Shown: positions 26,459 to 35,680, counted from the first letter of the stretch. The stretch is 64,000 bases of DNA from Ethanoligenens sp047722935 (GCA_047722935.1 JBDNZS010000003.1:1-64000); one strand, 5' to 3'. The notes: generated by a model not told the origin, from the letters alone. A program made the numbers and translations.

Positions 26459-27351
26459 GCGCTTACACCAGCCTTTTCCACAAAAATTTCATGCAAAGAG
26501 GGCGTGCGCACTTCAAACTTGTCGATGCGTACACCTTCGTCGAGCAGACCGCGCAGGAAACGATAAGCGGCAGCCTCCTCCGGAATTTTGCATTCCAATC
26601 CGCGCGCATCCTGTGACAGGACGGTCAGTCCCGCAAGTTCCGCTTTCAGCCGCAAATCCACGGGGCTCTCAATGGAAAGATTGGTGCGGCCATAACTGTC
26701 TTTGATCGTACGCAGATTACCCTGCAAAACGGTCTGCCCGTCCTTGAGCATGAGGATATTGGTGCAGAACGCTTCCACCGCCTCCATTTGGTGGCTGGAA
26801 AGCACGATGTATTTGCCTGCCGCCGCCAATTCATGCATCACGTCTACAAACAAGTCCGTGTTGACCGGGTCCAGTCCGCTGAGCGGTTCATCCAGCACCA
26901 CCAGTGCGGGGTCGTGCAGCAGTGCGGCTGCCAATTGGACTTTTTGCTGGTTGCCTTTGGATAATTGGTCGGCGGTCATACGGTCGTATTTGCCAATGTC
27001 CAACCGTGTATACCAACGCCCGATGGCTTGTTTCGCTTTTTGCGTGTCCATACCGCGCAGGCTGGCAAAGTATACAAGCTGTTCTCCCACGCCTATCTTG
27101 GGGTACAACCCGCGTTCTTCCGGCAGATAACCGAACGATACGTTTTCCCGCGTGACAGGATGCCCATCCCAGGTGATCGTACCCGTATCCTGCTTTAAAA
27201 TACCGAGCAGCATCCGAATGGTTGTGGTTTTGCCCGCGCCATTGGTGCCGAGCAGCCCGAATACCCCCGAATCTTCCATTGCAAACGACAGATCTTGGAC
27301 AGCGGTCTTTCTGCCGAATTGCTTGCAAACATGTGATATGTCCAGCGCCAT
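26455..27351 (-). CDS. ABC transporter ATPase, NatA-like
   Basis: The 298-aa ATPase partner of the permease downstream. Walker A is GTNGAGKTT, the signature region LSKGNQQKVQLAAAL and Walker B LVVLDEPLSGLD. The C-terminal 80 residues form the extra domain seen in export-type ATPases of this group (DUF4162-like). First gene of the two-gene operon; a GGGG Shine-Dalgarno precedes it. Confidence 0.92.
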   Translation of the reverse strand: MALDISHVCKQFGRKTAVQDLSFAMEDSGVFGLLGTNGAGKTTTIRMLLGILKQDTGTITWDGHPVTRENVSFGYLPEERGLYPKIGVGEQLVYFASLRGMDTQKAKQAIGRWYTRLDIGKYDRMTADQLSKGNQQKVQLAAALLHDPALVVLDEPLSGLDPVNTDLFVDVMHELAAAGKYIVLSSHQMEAVEAFCTNILMLKDGQTVLQGNLRTIKDSYGRTNLSIESPVDLRLKAELAGLTVLSQDARGLECKIPEEAAAYRFLRGLLDEGVRIDKFEVRTPSLHEIFVEKAGVSA

Positions 27352-27405
27352 ATGTTTTCCCCATTTCTTGTCGATTTTATATTAAAATATACCTTTTGTA
27401 TAACA

Positions 27406-27846
27406 CTACCCCAGCCGCCGCAGTGCCAGCAGGCTTACACCCTTTAGCGCAAACAGCAGCAAAAGCACAGTTGCCAGCGTATGCATCACCTTTTGATCAT
27501 AAAACGCGGCGATAACCGAGGCAACGGCGAGTGCAACCATCCCGATATAGAAGGTTGCGTGGGAAGAACGCATCTCCATTGAACGGTTGCGCTCGTCTTC
27601 TTCCTCAATGCGGGCGACACGGCACCTTTCTGGGTCACGCAACACGCGCAGGGCCTGCTGCATTTTGATGGCGCCACCAGCCGCCAGCCCTGCGCCAAGG
27701 CCGAGCAGATACGCATAATCATAATGGTAAAATCGTTTTGCCATGGCGCTTATCACTAGGATGGCAAGCCCCATGCACAGGCAGGCCGCCATAAGACCCA
27801 CGCGCAACCGAAGCCTTTTGGTAAAATTCATTTTCTGTAACCGCAT
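27406..27846 (-). CDS. Membrane protein paired with an XRE regulator (DUF2178-like)
   Basis: The 146-aa protein (start MRLQKMNFTK) has four predicted helices and a charged central loop RVARIEEEDERNRSMEMRS. XRE regulators followed by a four-helix protein with an E-x-D-E-R-N loop are common in Firmicutes and often annotated DUF2178. Function unknown. It starts 4 bp after the XRE stop codon, behind GAGGGG. Confidence 0.75.
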   Translation of the reverse strand: MRLQKMNFTKRLRLRVGLMAACLCMGLAILVISAMAKRFYHYDYAYLLGLGAGLAAGGAIKMQQALRVLRDPERCRVARIEEEDERNRSMEMRSSHATFYIGMVALAVASVIAAFYDQKVMHTLATVLLLLFALKGVSLLALRRLG

Positions 27847-27850
27847 GTCC

Positions 27851-28045
27851 CTACCCCTCAAATATGAAAATATCCTCAATTGTCACGCCTAACGCTTTTG
27901 CAAGGCGAAAAGCCAACAGTACCGATGGGTTGAACCGCCCTGCTTCGATGGCAATGACCGTTTGACGGGAGACCTCCGCCGTATCCGCAAGCTGCTGTTG
28001 CGTCATGCCGCGCGTCCGGCGCAGAGTACGGAGTCTGTTTTCCAC
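27851..28045 (-). CDS. Small XRE-family regulator
   Basis: A 64-aa protein that is almost only the helix-turn-helix (RRTRGMTQQQLADTAEVSRQTVIAIEAGRFNPS). It starts with GTG at 28045 behind AGGAGGAAC. It probably represses its own operon, because an inverted repeat covers its promoter. Confidence 0.9.
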   Translation of the reverse strand: MENRLRTLRRTRGMTQQQLADTAEVSRQTVIAIEAGRFNPSVLLAFRLAKALGVTIEDIFIFEG

Positions 28046-28075
28046 GAAAGTTCCTCCTGAGATGTTAGCGATCCA

Positions 28076-28112
28076 TGACATTCAGCATAGCAATATTACA
28101 GAAGAATGTCAA
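28076..28112 (-). promoter_or_regulatory. Promoter and candidate operator of the XRE operon
   Basis: Leftward TTGACA (28107-28112) and TATGCT (28084-28089) are 17 bp apart. The inverted pair TGACATTC/GAATGTCA (28076-28083 and 28104-28111) brackets both hexamers. Confidence 0.7.
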
Positions 28113-28156
28113 GCATCCATTACATTTTGGTGTTGTAAAATTTCATAAAGGGGCGC

Positions 28157-28185
28157 TTGCGTTTTTGAAAAAGATATGCTATACT
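28157..28185 (+). promoter_or_regulatory. Promoter of tRNA-Gly
   Basis: TTGCGT-N17-TATACT with an extended -10 (TGC) lies 35 bp before the tRNA 5' end. Confidence 0.7.
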
Positions 28186-28220
28186 CAAATACACTTTCGG
28201 TATGTATGCTTTTATGCTTT

Positions 28221-28294
28221 GCGGGTGTGATTCAATGGTAGAATTCCAGCTTCCCAAGCTGGCCGCGTGGGTTCGATTCCCATCACCCGCTCCA
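28221..28294 (+). tRNA. tRNA-Gly (anticodon CCC)
   Basis: The acceptor stem GCGGGTG/CACCCGC, a D-arm, the anticodon stem CCAGC/GCTGG with loop TTCCCAA (anticodon CCC, reads GGG), and the T-arm GTGGGTTCGATTCCCAT are all present. The 3' CCA is encoded. It is a single gene with its own promoter and terminator. Confidence 0.96.
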
Positions 28295-28306
28295 ACAGAA
28301 TAGGCC

Positions 28307-28352
28307 GCAAATAAACGGAGGGCTGTTGTAAAACAGCCCTCCGTTTATTTGC
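28307..28352. terminator. Strong bidirectional hairpin after tRNA-Gly
   Basis: Perfect 21-bp arms with a four-base loop (GTAA) lie between the tRNA gene and the converging DUF815 gene. The AT-rich base of the stem can serve as the U-run in either direction. Confidence 0.75.
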
Positions 28353-28368
28353 ATCTGCCCGTATGCTA

Positions 28369-29634
28369 TCAAAAGTCATCCAGCGGCAGGGCTTTTTTAA
28401 TGCGCCCGGCCACCCAGTCGATATATTGTGTGGCGGTGCGTGGGGAACGCCCGTTGTACCGCAGCGCCCACTGTGCTGCACCGCGTTCAAGCTTTGCCCC
28501 GTCCACATCCAATCCGCGGTCGGCGGCAAGGGAGCGCACAATGTCAAAATACAGCCGCTGGTCAGGCGATGTGAAGGTGACAGTGATGCCAAACCGGTCG
28601 GCCAGTGAGAGTTTTTCCTGCATGGCATCGCGCGCGTGGACATCGTCGCCGTCGCGCTCGGAAAAACTTTCCTTTATAAAATGCCGCCGGTTGGAGGTGG
28701 CGTAAATCACCGTATTTCTCGGACGGGCGGCCACGCCGCCCTCCAGTACTGCCTTGAGGGCGGCATAATTGTCGTCGTCCTCACCGAAGCTCAAATCATC
28801 GATAAAGATGATGAATTTAAGCGGCACCGAGCCGATGCGCTCAATAATGCGGGAAAATTCCACGATGCAGTCTTTTGGCACCTCAATGATGCGCAGGCCG
28901 CGTCCGCGGAATGCATTGAATACCGCTTTGACAGTGGAAGATTTACCGGTACCACGGTCACCGTAGAGCAGCATGTTGTTTGCAGATGTGCCGTCGAGAA
29001 AGTCGGCGGTATTCTCCAGCACAATGTTCCGCTCATACTCATAGCCTTTGAGCTGGGACAGATGTACGGGGTCAGGCGCAGAGATGCCGAACAGGCTGCT
29101 GTCTCCTGCTGCACCGCGCAGCCATTTGAACGCGCCGAAGCAGGCGAAGACGCCGCATCCGTGGGTCGCGTGAAATTTTTCTGTTTCTTCGCCAGAAAAT
29201 GAACCGCCGGAAACAAAATTAGGCAGAGAATCAATGAACGCGACAGCATCCTCATCGTCAAACGAGGCCTGTGCGGCGGCCTTGATTTCCCCCGGAGAGA
29301 GATCCAACGCCGCGGAGAGTGCCGCCAGATCGTGCGCCGCCGCATCCCGTACCGCCTTTTCTACATGACCGTTTGCCGCCTGCCGGGCAAAAATGCTGTC
29401 GTTTTGCTGCACCAGCGTATGCAGCAGACTGGAAAAATCCAGCACACCGTCGGTCGCCCGCATTGGAGCAATCAAGTCGATGAACGCGCCGTACGCATCC
29501 AGAAATTCGAGCAATTCCATGCCATGGGTCGTTTCCAACACACGCACGAATGCCGCGACAGCGGGGTTTCCAAGCAGTGGGCGATAGATGCCCAAAGAAG
29601 AAAGCGCTAGCCGCGCCTTTTGTACCGTATCCAT
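28369..29634 (-). CDS. DUF815 AAA-type ATPase
   Basis: A 421-aa cytoplasmic ATP-binding protein. The N-terminal half (to about residue 190) is helical and unassigned. The AAA part has Walker A GDRGTGKSS and Walker B FIIFIDDLSF, then YATSNRRHF (sensor-like) and RFGITVTF. DUF815 members occur throughout clostridia, with no settled role. ATG 29634 is chosen over an in-frame GTG at 29646. It is a single-gene unit between a good promoter and the shared hairpin. Confidence 0.85.
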   Translation of the reverse strand: MDTVQKARLALSSLGIYRPLLGNPAVAAFVRVLETTHGMELLEFLDAYGAFIDLIAPMRATDGVLDFSSLLHTLVQQNDSIFARQAANGHVEKAVRDAAAHDLAALSAALDLSPGEIKAAAQASFDDEDAVAFIDSLPNFVSGGSFSGEETEKFHATHGCGVFACFGAFKWLRGAAGDSSLFGISAPDPVHLSQLKGYEYERNIVLENTADFLDGTSANNMLLYGDRGTGKSSTVKAVFNAFRGRGLRIIEVPKDCIVEFSRIIERIGSVPLKFIIFIDDLSFGEDDDNYAALKAVLEGGVAARPRNTVIYATSNRRHFIKESFSERDGDDVHARDAMQEKLSLADRFGITVTFTSPDQRLYFDIVRSLAADRGLDVDGAKLERGAAQWALRYNGRSPRTATQYIDWVAGRIKKALPLDDF

Positions 29635-29700
29635 TTGTAATTCCACACCTTTTATTTGTTAGGCGGCGTCTGTTTTGTGAAACACCGCGTGTTATTATGT

Positions 29701-29729
29701 ATTGTAGACCACCGCCCGCCCGCTGTCAA
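29701..29729 (-). promoter_or_regulatory. Promoter of the DUF815 gene
   Basis: Leftward TTGACA-N17-TACAAT lies about 67 bp upstream of the start codon. Confidence 0.75.
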
Positions 29730-29896
29730 CGCGCGGGTACAGCCCGCTTTTTGTATACAGGTGGACTTTGGGCAGCCGTATATGCCCGCCATGGAACGGA
29801 CCCGACCCGCTTTTACGTGCAGACTGGGTCAATATTTTCCATCACGCAGTCTTGATTAAAAAAACAGATGATGCCCGGGCAATTTCGTCGGAAAGG

Positions 29897-29925
29897 TTGC
29901 GCGCCACGCTGTTTCGGGCTATAAT
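29897..29925 (+). promoter_or_regulatory. Promoter of ilvBNC
   Basis: TTGCGC-N17-TATAAT faces right and implies a leader of about 112 nt. No T-box core is visible. A short frame rich in leucine codons lies within the leader (see findings). Confidence 0.7.
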
Positions 29926-30043
29926 ATGATATTGAACAGCCTGTCTGGCGGCAGACACTTCGTTTCCGATGAAAAACAGGTTGCTTCTTTACACCGAATG
30001 AGAATTACATAGACAATGTTGTCACGCAGGAGGAAAGCAAAGT

Positions 30044-31666
30044 ATGCCAAACGGCGCACAGGCTATGGTAAACGCGCTGAGAGCAGAAGGCGTCCGTATC
30101 CTATTTGGATACCCGGGAGCGGCTATCTGCCCGTTTTTGGATGCGCTCGCCGCATCCGATATCGTCTGTCGTCTTGTACGTCATGAGCAGAGCGCAGGGC
30201 ACGCCGCAAGCGGGTATGCCCGTGTTTCGGGCGTACCCGGTGTGTGCTTTGCCACTTCCGGTCCGGGCGCGACAAATCTTATCACCGCTTTGGCCACGGC
30301 GTATATGGATTCCATCCCGTTGGTAGCCATCACCGGGCAAGTGGCAAGCAGCTTGATTGGCCGTGATGTCTTTCAAGAAGCCGATATCACCGGCGCGGCG
30401 GAACCGTTCTGCAAACACAGCTATCTGGTGCGCGACGCTGCTGATTTGCCGCGTGTGATGAAAGAAGCCTTTTATATTGCGCGCACCGGCCGCCCCGGCC
30501 CCGTGCTGGTGGATGTGCCGTCTGATATACAGGAACAGCCGGTTGCTTCATCGGCGTATCCCGAAAAGGTGGACATCCGTGGATACAAACCTCGTCGGCA
30601 TGGACACGCACTTCAGATCAAACGGGTGGCAAAACGTATTTCAGAAGCGCGAAAACCTGTTATCTGTGCGGGCGGCGGTATCTTTTCTGCCCACGCACAG
30701 GAGGCGCTCGCTGCGCTTGCCGAAAAATGCCGTATACCCGTGGTGAACACTTTGATGGGCAATGGTTCGTTGCCCACTGCACACCCGCTGAATTTTGGAA
30801 TGCTCGGTACCCACGGATGCGCCGTGGCAAACTGCGCCATTCATGAAAGCGACCTGCTCATCATTGCGGGCGGCCGTGTGGGCGACCGCGCCATGTCGGA
30901 ACCCGGGCAGATTGCCGCTCGCACCTGTGTGGTACATATTGATGTGGACCCTGCCGAGATCGGCAAAAACATGGAAGCAGAACTGCCAATCGTAGGCGAC
31001 GTGCGGCTGGTGCTGGAAGCGCTTGCCGCGCAGGCTGTTCCCGGCGACACCGCCGCATGGATCGACTATCTGGGCAATTTGCGGGATGAACCCGTAGAAC
31101 AGCGTCCTATGCATAGCGGCTGCATTGAGCCGCGTGCGTTTTTTCGCACATTGTCCGAGCAGATGGCAGATGACGCGGTAATAGTGGCGGATGTGGGGCA
31201 GTCCCAAATCTGGGCTGCCAATGCCTGTACTATCCGGCAAGGCCGGTTTCTCACAACCGGAGGCATGGGTACGATGGGTTATGGCCTGCCTGCGGCTGTC
31301 GGCGTTGCATCCGCTCTGCCGAACCGCCAAATCATAGCGGTTTGCGGGGACGGCGCGTTTCACATGGCGATGATGGAACTGGCTACCATGCGCCAGTACC
31401 ACCTGCCTGTAAAATGTATCGTGATGCACAACGACTGTCTGGGCATGGTACATGAGATGCAGACCAAACATTATGACGGGCGGTATACGGCCACCTCGCT
31501 CGGCTGCGGCAACCCGGATTTTCAGTTGATTGCCAAAGCTTACGGCATGGAGAGCCGCCGTCTGCAAAATGACGCGGACGCGTCGGAAGCCATCGCCGAG
31601 ATGCTGCACGCACCGGGCGCTTACCTGCTTGAATGCCTGATCGACCCGGATGAGCCAACACTGTGA
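30044..31666 (+). CDS. ilvB: Acetolactate synthase, large (catalytic) subunit
   Basis: A thiamine-diphosphate enzyme condensing pyruvate with pyruvate or 2-oxobutyrate, the first common step to valine, leucine and isoleucine. The 540 aa show the catalytic glutamate in VRHEQSAGHAASGYAR (about residue 48), the FAD-domain middle region, and the ThDP-binding segment GDGAFHMAMMELATMRQYHLPVK. ATG 30044 follows GGAGG. First gene of ilvB-ilvN-ilvC. Confidence 0.96.
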   Translation: MPNGAQAMVNALRAEGVRILFGYPGAAICPFLDALAASDIVCRLVRHEQSAGHAASGYARVSGVPGVCFATSGPGATNLITALATAYMDSIPLVAITGQVASSLIGRDVFQEADITGAAEPFCKHSYLVRDAADLPRVMKEAFYIARTGRPGPVLVDVPSDIQEQPVASSAYPEKVDIRGYKPRRHGHALQIKRVAKRISEARKPVICAGGGIFSAHAQEALAALAEKCRIPVVNTLMGNGSLPTAHPLNFGMLGTHGCAVANCAIHESDLLIIAGGRVGDRAMSEPGQIAARTCVVHIDVDPAEIGKNMEAELPIVGDVRLVLEALAAQAVPGDTAAWIDYLGNLRDEPVEQRPMHSGCIEPRAFFRTLSEQMADDAVIVADVGQSQIWAANACTIRQGRFLTTGGMGTMGYGLPAAVGVASALPNRQIIAVCGDGAFHMAMMELATMRQYHLPVKCIVMHNDCLGMVHEMQTKHYDGRYTATSLGCGNPDFQLIAKAYGMESRRLQNDADASEAIAEMLHAPGAYLLECLIDPDEPTL

Positions 31667-31695
31667 ACGCCCTAAACCGAAAGGAGACTGAAAAG

Positions 31696-32226
31696 ATGAA
31701 ACATACCCTGTCCGTTCTGGTGGAAAACCGCCCGGGCGTACTCTCCAAGGTTGCGGGACTGTTTTCGCGCCGTGCGTTCAACATCGACAGCCTCGCGGTG
31801 GGCGTGACGCAGGACCCGTTGGTCTCGCGCATTACCATTGTGGTAAACGGTGACGATTACACCACCGAACAGGTGGAAAAACAGCTTAACAAACTGATTG
31901 ATGTCATCAAGGTCAAGACCTTGCCGCACGGGCAGTTCATCAACCGGGAACTGGTGCTGCTAAAGGTGGCGTGCGGTGCATCCAACCGGGCGGAGGTCGT
32001 CCAGATCGCCGATATTTTCGGCGCCAAAATCGTGGATGTGACCCGAACCACCCTCACATTGGAGGTTTCCGGCAAGCCATCCCGTATAGCCAGTCTGGAA
32101 TCTCTGCTTTTGCCCTATGGCATTCGTGAAACGGTGCGTACCGGTACCATTGCACTCGAAAGAGGCGCACAGGACATCACCGCGGGCAAAAAGCCGGCGG
32201 AAGAACCGCCCGATTCATCCAGCTGA
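31696..32226 (+). CDS. ilvN: Acetolactate synthase, small (regulatory) subunit
   Basis: The regulatory subunit activates IlvB and gives valine feedback inhibition. The 176-aa protein has the N-terminal ACT domain (LSVLVENRPGVLSKVAGLFSRR, residues 4-25) and the family C-terminal domain. Length is standard. ATG 31696 follows AAGGAG. Located 29 bp after ilvB. Confidence 0.95.
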   Translation: MKHTLSVLVENRPGVLSKVAGLFSRRAFNIDSLAVGVTQDPLVSRITIVVNGDDYTTEQVEKQLNKLIDVIKVKTLPHGQFINRELVLLKVACGASNRAEVVQIADIFGAKIVDVTRTTLTLEVSGKPSRIASLESLLLPYGIRETVRTGTIALERGAQDITAGKKPAEEPPDSSS

Positions 32227-32311
32227 ACCTTGCAGGGCGTATCCCGCCCTGCAGTGCAGATAAATCTATTTTACAAAAACGCCGGGGAACCGGTTGGGAG
32301 GTCATTCATCA

Positions 32312-33304
32312 ATGGCAAAAATGTATTACGAAAGCGACTGCAACATCAGCCTGCTCAAAGGCAAAAAGATCGCCATCATCGGTTATGGCAGCCAGGGCCA
32401 TGCACATGCGCTCAACCTGCATGAGAGCGGCATGGACGTGGTCGTCGGCCTGTATGAAGGCAGCAAATCCTGGAAAGTGGCTGAAGAAGCGGGTCTGGTC
32501 GTGAAAACGGCAGCCGACGCGGCCAAAGAAGCCGATATCATCATGATTCTCATCAACGATGAGAAACAGGCCGACATGTACCAGAAAGACATTGCCCCTT
32601 ACCTGACCACCGGCAAAGCGCTTGCGTTTGCCCACGGCTTCAATATCCATTTTGGTCAGATCAAGCCGCCGAAAGATGTCGATGTGTTCATGGTCGCCCC
32701 GAAAGCACCGGGCCATACCGTGCGCAGTGAATATGTGCGCGGCGCCGGCACGCCCTGCCTCATCGCTGTGGAGCAGGATTACTCCGGCAAAACCAAAGAC
32801 ATCTCGCTGGCTTATGCCGCGGGCATCGGCGGCGCGCGCGCCGGCATCTTGGAAACCACGTTCCGCGTGGAGACCGAGACCGACCTCTTTGGCGAACAGG
32901 CTGTCCTGTGCGGCGGTGTGACCGCTTTGATGCAGGCTGGTTTTGAGACACTGGTGGAAGCGGGTTACGCGCCGGAAAATGCATATTTTGAGTGCATCCA
33001 TGAGATGAAGCTGATCGTTGATCTGATCTATGCGGGTGGTTTCGAGGCCATGCGCAGCTCGATCAGTGACACCGCCGAATATGGCGATTATATCACCGGC
33101 CCGAAGATCGTGACCGATGAGACTCGCAAAGCCATGAAAGAGGTCCTCAAAGATATCCAGGAAGGCAAATTTGCCCGTGAGTGGATTCTGGAGAACCGTG
33201 TGGGCCGCCCGAACTTCAATGCGCTTCGCCGCAGAGGAGCCGAGACCCAACTGGTGGCAATCGGTCAGCAACTTCGCAGCCAGATGACATTCTTGAAGAA
33301 ATAA
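32312..33304 (+). CDS. ilvC: Ketol-acid reductoisomerase
   Basis: Catalyses the Mg- and NAD(P)H-dependent rearrangement and reduction of acetolactate. The 330-aa class I enzyme has the nucleotide-binding GYGSQGHAHALNL motif (about residues 22-34) and the C-terminal knotted domain with acidic metal ligands (AVLCGGVTALMQAGFETL, ECIHEMKLIVDLIY). ATG 32312 follows GGGAGG. Last gene of the operon, closed by a terminator at 33324. Confidence 0.97.
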   Translation: MAKMYYESDCNISLLKGKKIAIIGYGSQGHAHALNLHESGMDVVVGLYEGSKSWKVAEEAGLVVKTAADAAKEADIIMILINDEKQADMYQKDIAPYLTTGKALAFAHGFNIHFGQIKPPKDVDVFMVAPKAPGHTVRSEYVRGAGTPCLIAVEQDYSGKTKDISLAYAAGIGGARAGILETTFRVETETDLFGEQAVLCGGVTALMQAGFETLVEAGYAPENAYFECIHEMKLIVDLIYAGGFEAMRSSISDTAEYGDYITGPKIVTDETRKAMKEVLKDIQEGKFAREWILENRVGRPNFNALRRRGAETQLVAIGQQLRSQMTFLKK

Positions 33305-33323
33305 TTCCTTCTGTTCATATAGC

Positions 33324-33355
33324 AAAAGGAACTGTTGCAAAACAGTCCCTTTTTA
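33324..33355 (+). terminator. Terminator of ilvBNC
   Basis: The stem AAAGGAACTGTT/AACAGTCCCTTT (one mismatch, loop GCAA) is followed by T residues, 20 bp past the ilvC stop. Confidence 0.85.
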
Positions 33356-33402
33356 AAGACCGAGGCGGTCAGCACCTTTTAGGTGTTGGCCGCCTCGGTC
33401 TT
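33356..33402 (-). terminator. Terminator of the GT39 gene
   Basis: Long arms with AAGACCGAGGCGG paired to CCGCCTCGGTCTT lie 15 bp beyond the leftward stop codon. The two terminators back onto each other between converging genes. Confidence 0.75.
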
Positions 33403-33416
33403 ATATGGTCATACAT

Positions 33417-35546
33417 TTAACTTTGCATGGCTTTGGCTTTTTCCTGCGAAAGGTGATACAGCAAAGCGTGCTGCGGGTCTGATTTGCCCTTTCCCAAATA
33501 GACGCTTGCCGGAATATTTTTGCCGCTTTCCGCCGCCCATGCATAGATTTGCATATTGGGATTATCATGGTCGGTACCGCCGCTACGGCGGGAAGAGGAC
33601 AGTCCTGAAGTCCGCTGTGTTGCATTGTGCCTGTCAGCTGCATCAGCGGCACGGTGGCCGGTGATGTACATCTTGATATTGGAAAAACCGACTGGCGCGG
33701 AAGTACTCAAAAAATACCGCACTTTCCCGTTCGCCACTAGCGACTGAAACGCACGAAACGTGAGGATGGGGTTGGTACCGTTAAACCCGCCAATGGCCAT
33801 GACCGGTCTGCCGGTATCGATGATGAGTGTTTCTGCAAGGGGGGCGCTTGGCACGGCAGCCAGATAGGTCGCACCATCTTGATGCTGCTCAAGATAGGTT
33901 TCCAACCTCTGATAATATGTGGACGGTTTGGGGTCCGCCGTCTCACCCTTCATCCGCTTTACCATATAGGAAACGGAAGGGAATTGCTCGCCATGCTGAT
34001 TGCGCAGCAATGCCGGCCCCGCCGCCGCATCCGATCCGCTCACGTGCACAAGCACCGTAGTGAACGACCACATAAACGGCGCTGCCAACAAGCAGACCAA
34101 CGCCAAACCTACCCCGCCGATAAATATGCGCGGCCGCATCCAGCGCGCACGGAAACGGCGCAAGAGCAGCAGCGCTGCCGCCAAAACAATACAGACGACA
34201 TCCAGCGGCCAGAGCACACGAAACCATGCGGGATAATGCGCGATGAGGGTCAAGTGAAAAACGGCACTTAGGATAAGCCCGGCCGGCAGAAACAGCGACT
34301 TCCACCACTTATTCTGTTGCAGTGCCAGCTTGACCGCACAGGAAAGACCGATGCCAGCCAGTGCGGCAAGCCCGGGTGCTATCACATTGAGATAATACCG
34401 GTGTGTCAACCCCTGACAGAAACTGAAAAACACCACTGTTACGGCCGACCAGCCGCCCCAGAGCAGCAATGCAATGATTTTGGACTGCCGCCGCTCCTTT
34501 TCCATCCCCAGTATGTAAACGAACGTCGCCGCCGCACCCACAACGGCAAGCGGTAGAAACCAGCCAATCTGCTCGCCCACGTACAAGTCAAACATACGCA
34601 GGAAGCCGGGTGCATCGCGTTGCAAGGTACCGCCACTCCTGTTTGCACGATCATCCACCGCATTAAAGCGCTTCGGCGACATGGAAATCCCATCCGCACG
34701 ACGCCGATCCAACTTGCTGTCCATCGACGGCTTCCCTTGAGCAAAGACACGGTTCAACCCGTTATACCCAAAAGTAAGGTTCATTTCCGTATTGTCCGCA
34801 CTGCTGCCCACATAAGGACGGTCGGCGGCGGGGGTAAGGTCAACCGCCTGTACCCAGCAAAACGACACCACTACTAACACTGCCGCCGCCATGGCAAGAT
34901 GCAGTGCCTTGCGCCGCCACCGGATGCCGCGCGCGCATAGGTACACCAGCACGCATGCCGGCAGAATCAGATAAGCCACCAGCATCTTGGTATTAAAACC
35001 CACACCTACGCAGACGGCTGTGAGCAGAAAATAGCGGATACGACCGGTCTCGGCGGCAAGCGTAACAGTCCACGCCGTCAGCACCAGCACCAACACCAAC
35101 ATGGCGTCAGGGTTATTCGAGCGTGCCGCCGCGATGAAAATTGGCGTGATAGCAAGCAAGATGGCAGACAACCACCCGGCCGCAAACCCAAATGCCTTTT
35201 TAACCAGATGATACAGAATGAGAACGGAACCTGCGGCTTCCAGCGCTTCCGGCAGCAACAGTGTCCAGCTGTGGAATCCAAATACTTTCGCAAATGCCGC
35301 TTCCAACCAAAATGCCACCGGCGGTTTATCAATATTGACAAATCCGGCGGAATCGAAAGAGAGAAAGAAAAAGTTATGCCAGCTGGTGGTCATGCTTTTG
35401 ACGGCCGCCGAATAATATAGATTGCCATACCCGTCCTGTGCAAAATTGTAAAAGCTCAAACCAAATGCCAGCAAAACGGCTAAAGCCGCCAGAATGATCC
35501 GGACAATTTGTTTCCGGCTCCATCGTCCGCGCAGTCTGTACTCCAT
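33417..35546 (-). CDS. GT39-family membrane glycosyltransferase, YkcB-like
   Basis: A 709-aa polytopic protein with about twelve helices, in the ArnT/PMT superfamily that uses polyprenyl-phosphate sugars outside the membrane. FVNIDKPPVAFWLEA (about residue 74) is the YkcB-type motif. A loop of about 130 residues precedes the C-terminal helices, and the C-terminal 180 residues are soluble. The acceptor (wall polymer or protein) is unknown. ATG 35546 follows AAGGGG. It stands alone; no YkcC-type donor synthase is next to it. Confidence 0.88.
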   Translation of the reverse strand: MEYRLRGRWSRKQIVRIILAALAVLLAFGLSFYNFAQDGYGNLYYSAAVKSMTTSWHNFFFLSFDSAGFVNIDKPPVAFWLEAAFAKVFGFHSWTLLLPEALEAAGSVLILYHLVKKAFGFAAGWLSAILLAITPIFIAAARSNNPDAMLVLVLVLTAWTVTLAAETGRIRYFLLTAVCVGVGFNTKMLVAYLILPACVLVYLCARGIRWRRKALHLAMAAAVLVVVSFCWVQAVDLTPAADRPYVGSSADNTEMNLTFGYNGLNRVFAQGKPSMDSKLDRRRADGISMSPKRFNAVDDRANRSGGTLQRDAPGFLRMFDLYVGEQIGWFLPLAVVGAAATFVYILGMEKERRQSKIIALLLWGGWSAVTVVFFSFCQGLTHRYYLNVIAPGLAALAGIGLSCAVKLALQQNKWWKSLFLPAGLILSAVFHLTLIAHYPAWFRVLWPLDVVCIVLAAALLLLRRFRARWMRPRIFIGGVGLALVCLLAAPFMWSFTTVLVHVSGSDAAAGPALLRNQHGEQFPSVSYMVKRMKGETADPKPSTYYQRLETYLEQHQDGATYLAAVPSAPLAETLIIDTGRPVMAIGGFNGTNPILTFRAFQSLVANGKVRYFLSTSAPVGFSNIKMYITGHRAADAADRHNATQRTSGLSSSRRSGGTDHDNPNMQIYAWAAESGKNIPASVYLGKGKSDPQHALLYHLSQEKAKAMQS

Positions 35547-35579
35547 TCTGTAAAACCCCTTCAATCCCTTTCAAATATG

Positions 35580-35610
35580 CTTGTAAAGCGCAATAGCGCC
35601 GATTTACAAG
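35580..35610. repeat. Inverted repeat between the GT39 gene and proB
   Basis: Arms CTTGTAAA and TTTACAAG (35580-35587, 35603-35610), with inner GCGC/GCGC, form a hairpin 34 bp upstream of the glycosyltransferase start. It could be an operator or a leader element. Confidence 0.5.
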
Positions 35611-35680
35611 ATAACACAGAATTGTGGCAAATGTGTGAATAAGCAATCGGCAGCCCATTTTGGAAAATACAAAAGCAGAC

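Noticed and set aside
29656..29859. 67-codon frame in the DUF815-ilvB intergenic region
   Set aside because: It overlaps the DUF815 promoter in antisense and has no ribosome-binding site or similarity.
29932..30043. Possible T-box before ilvBNC
   Set aside because: No TGGNACC-type T-box core and the leader is too short for a complete T-box.
30641..31609. 322-codon leftward frame opposite ilvB
   Set aside because: Antisense shadow of a certain gene, without promoter, ribosome-binding site or domain.
32309..33340. 343-codon leftward frame opposite ilvC
   Set aside because: It covers ilvC almost exactly in antisense and passes through the ilvC terminator. A shadow frame.
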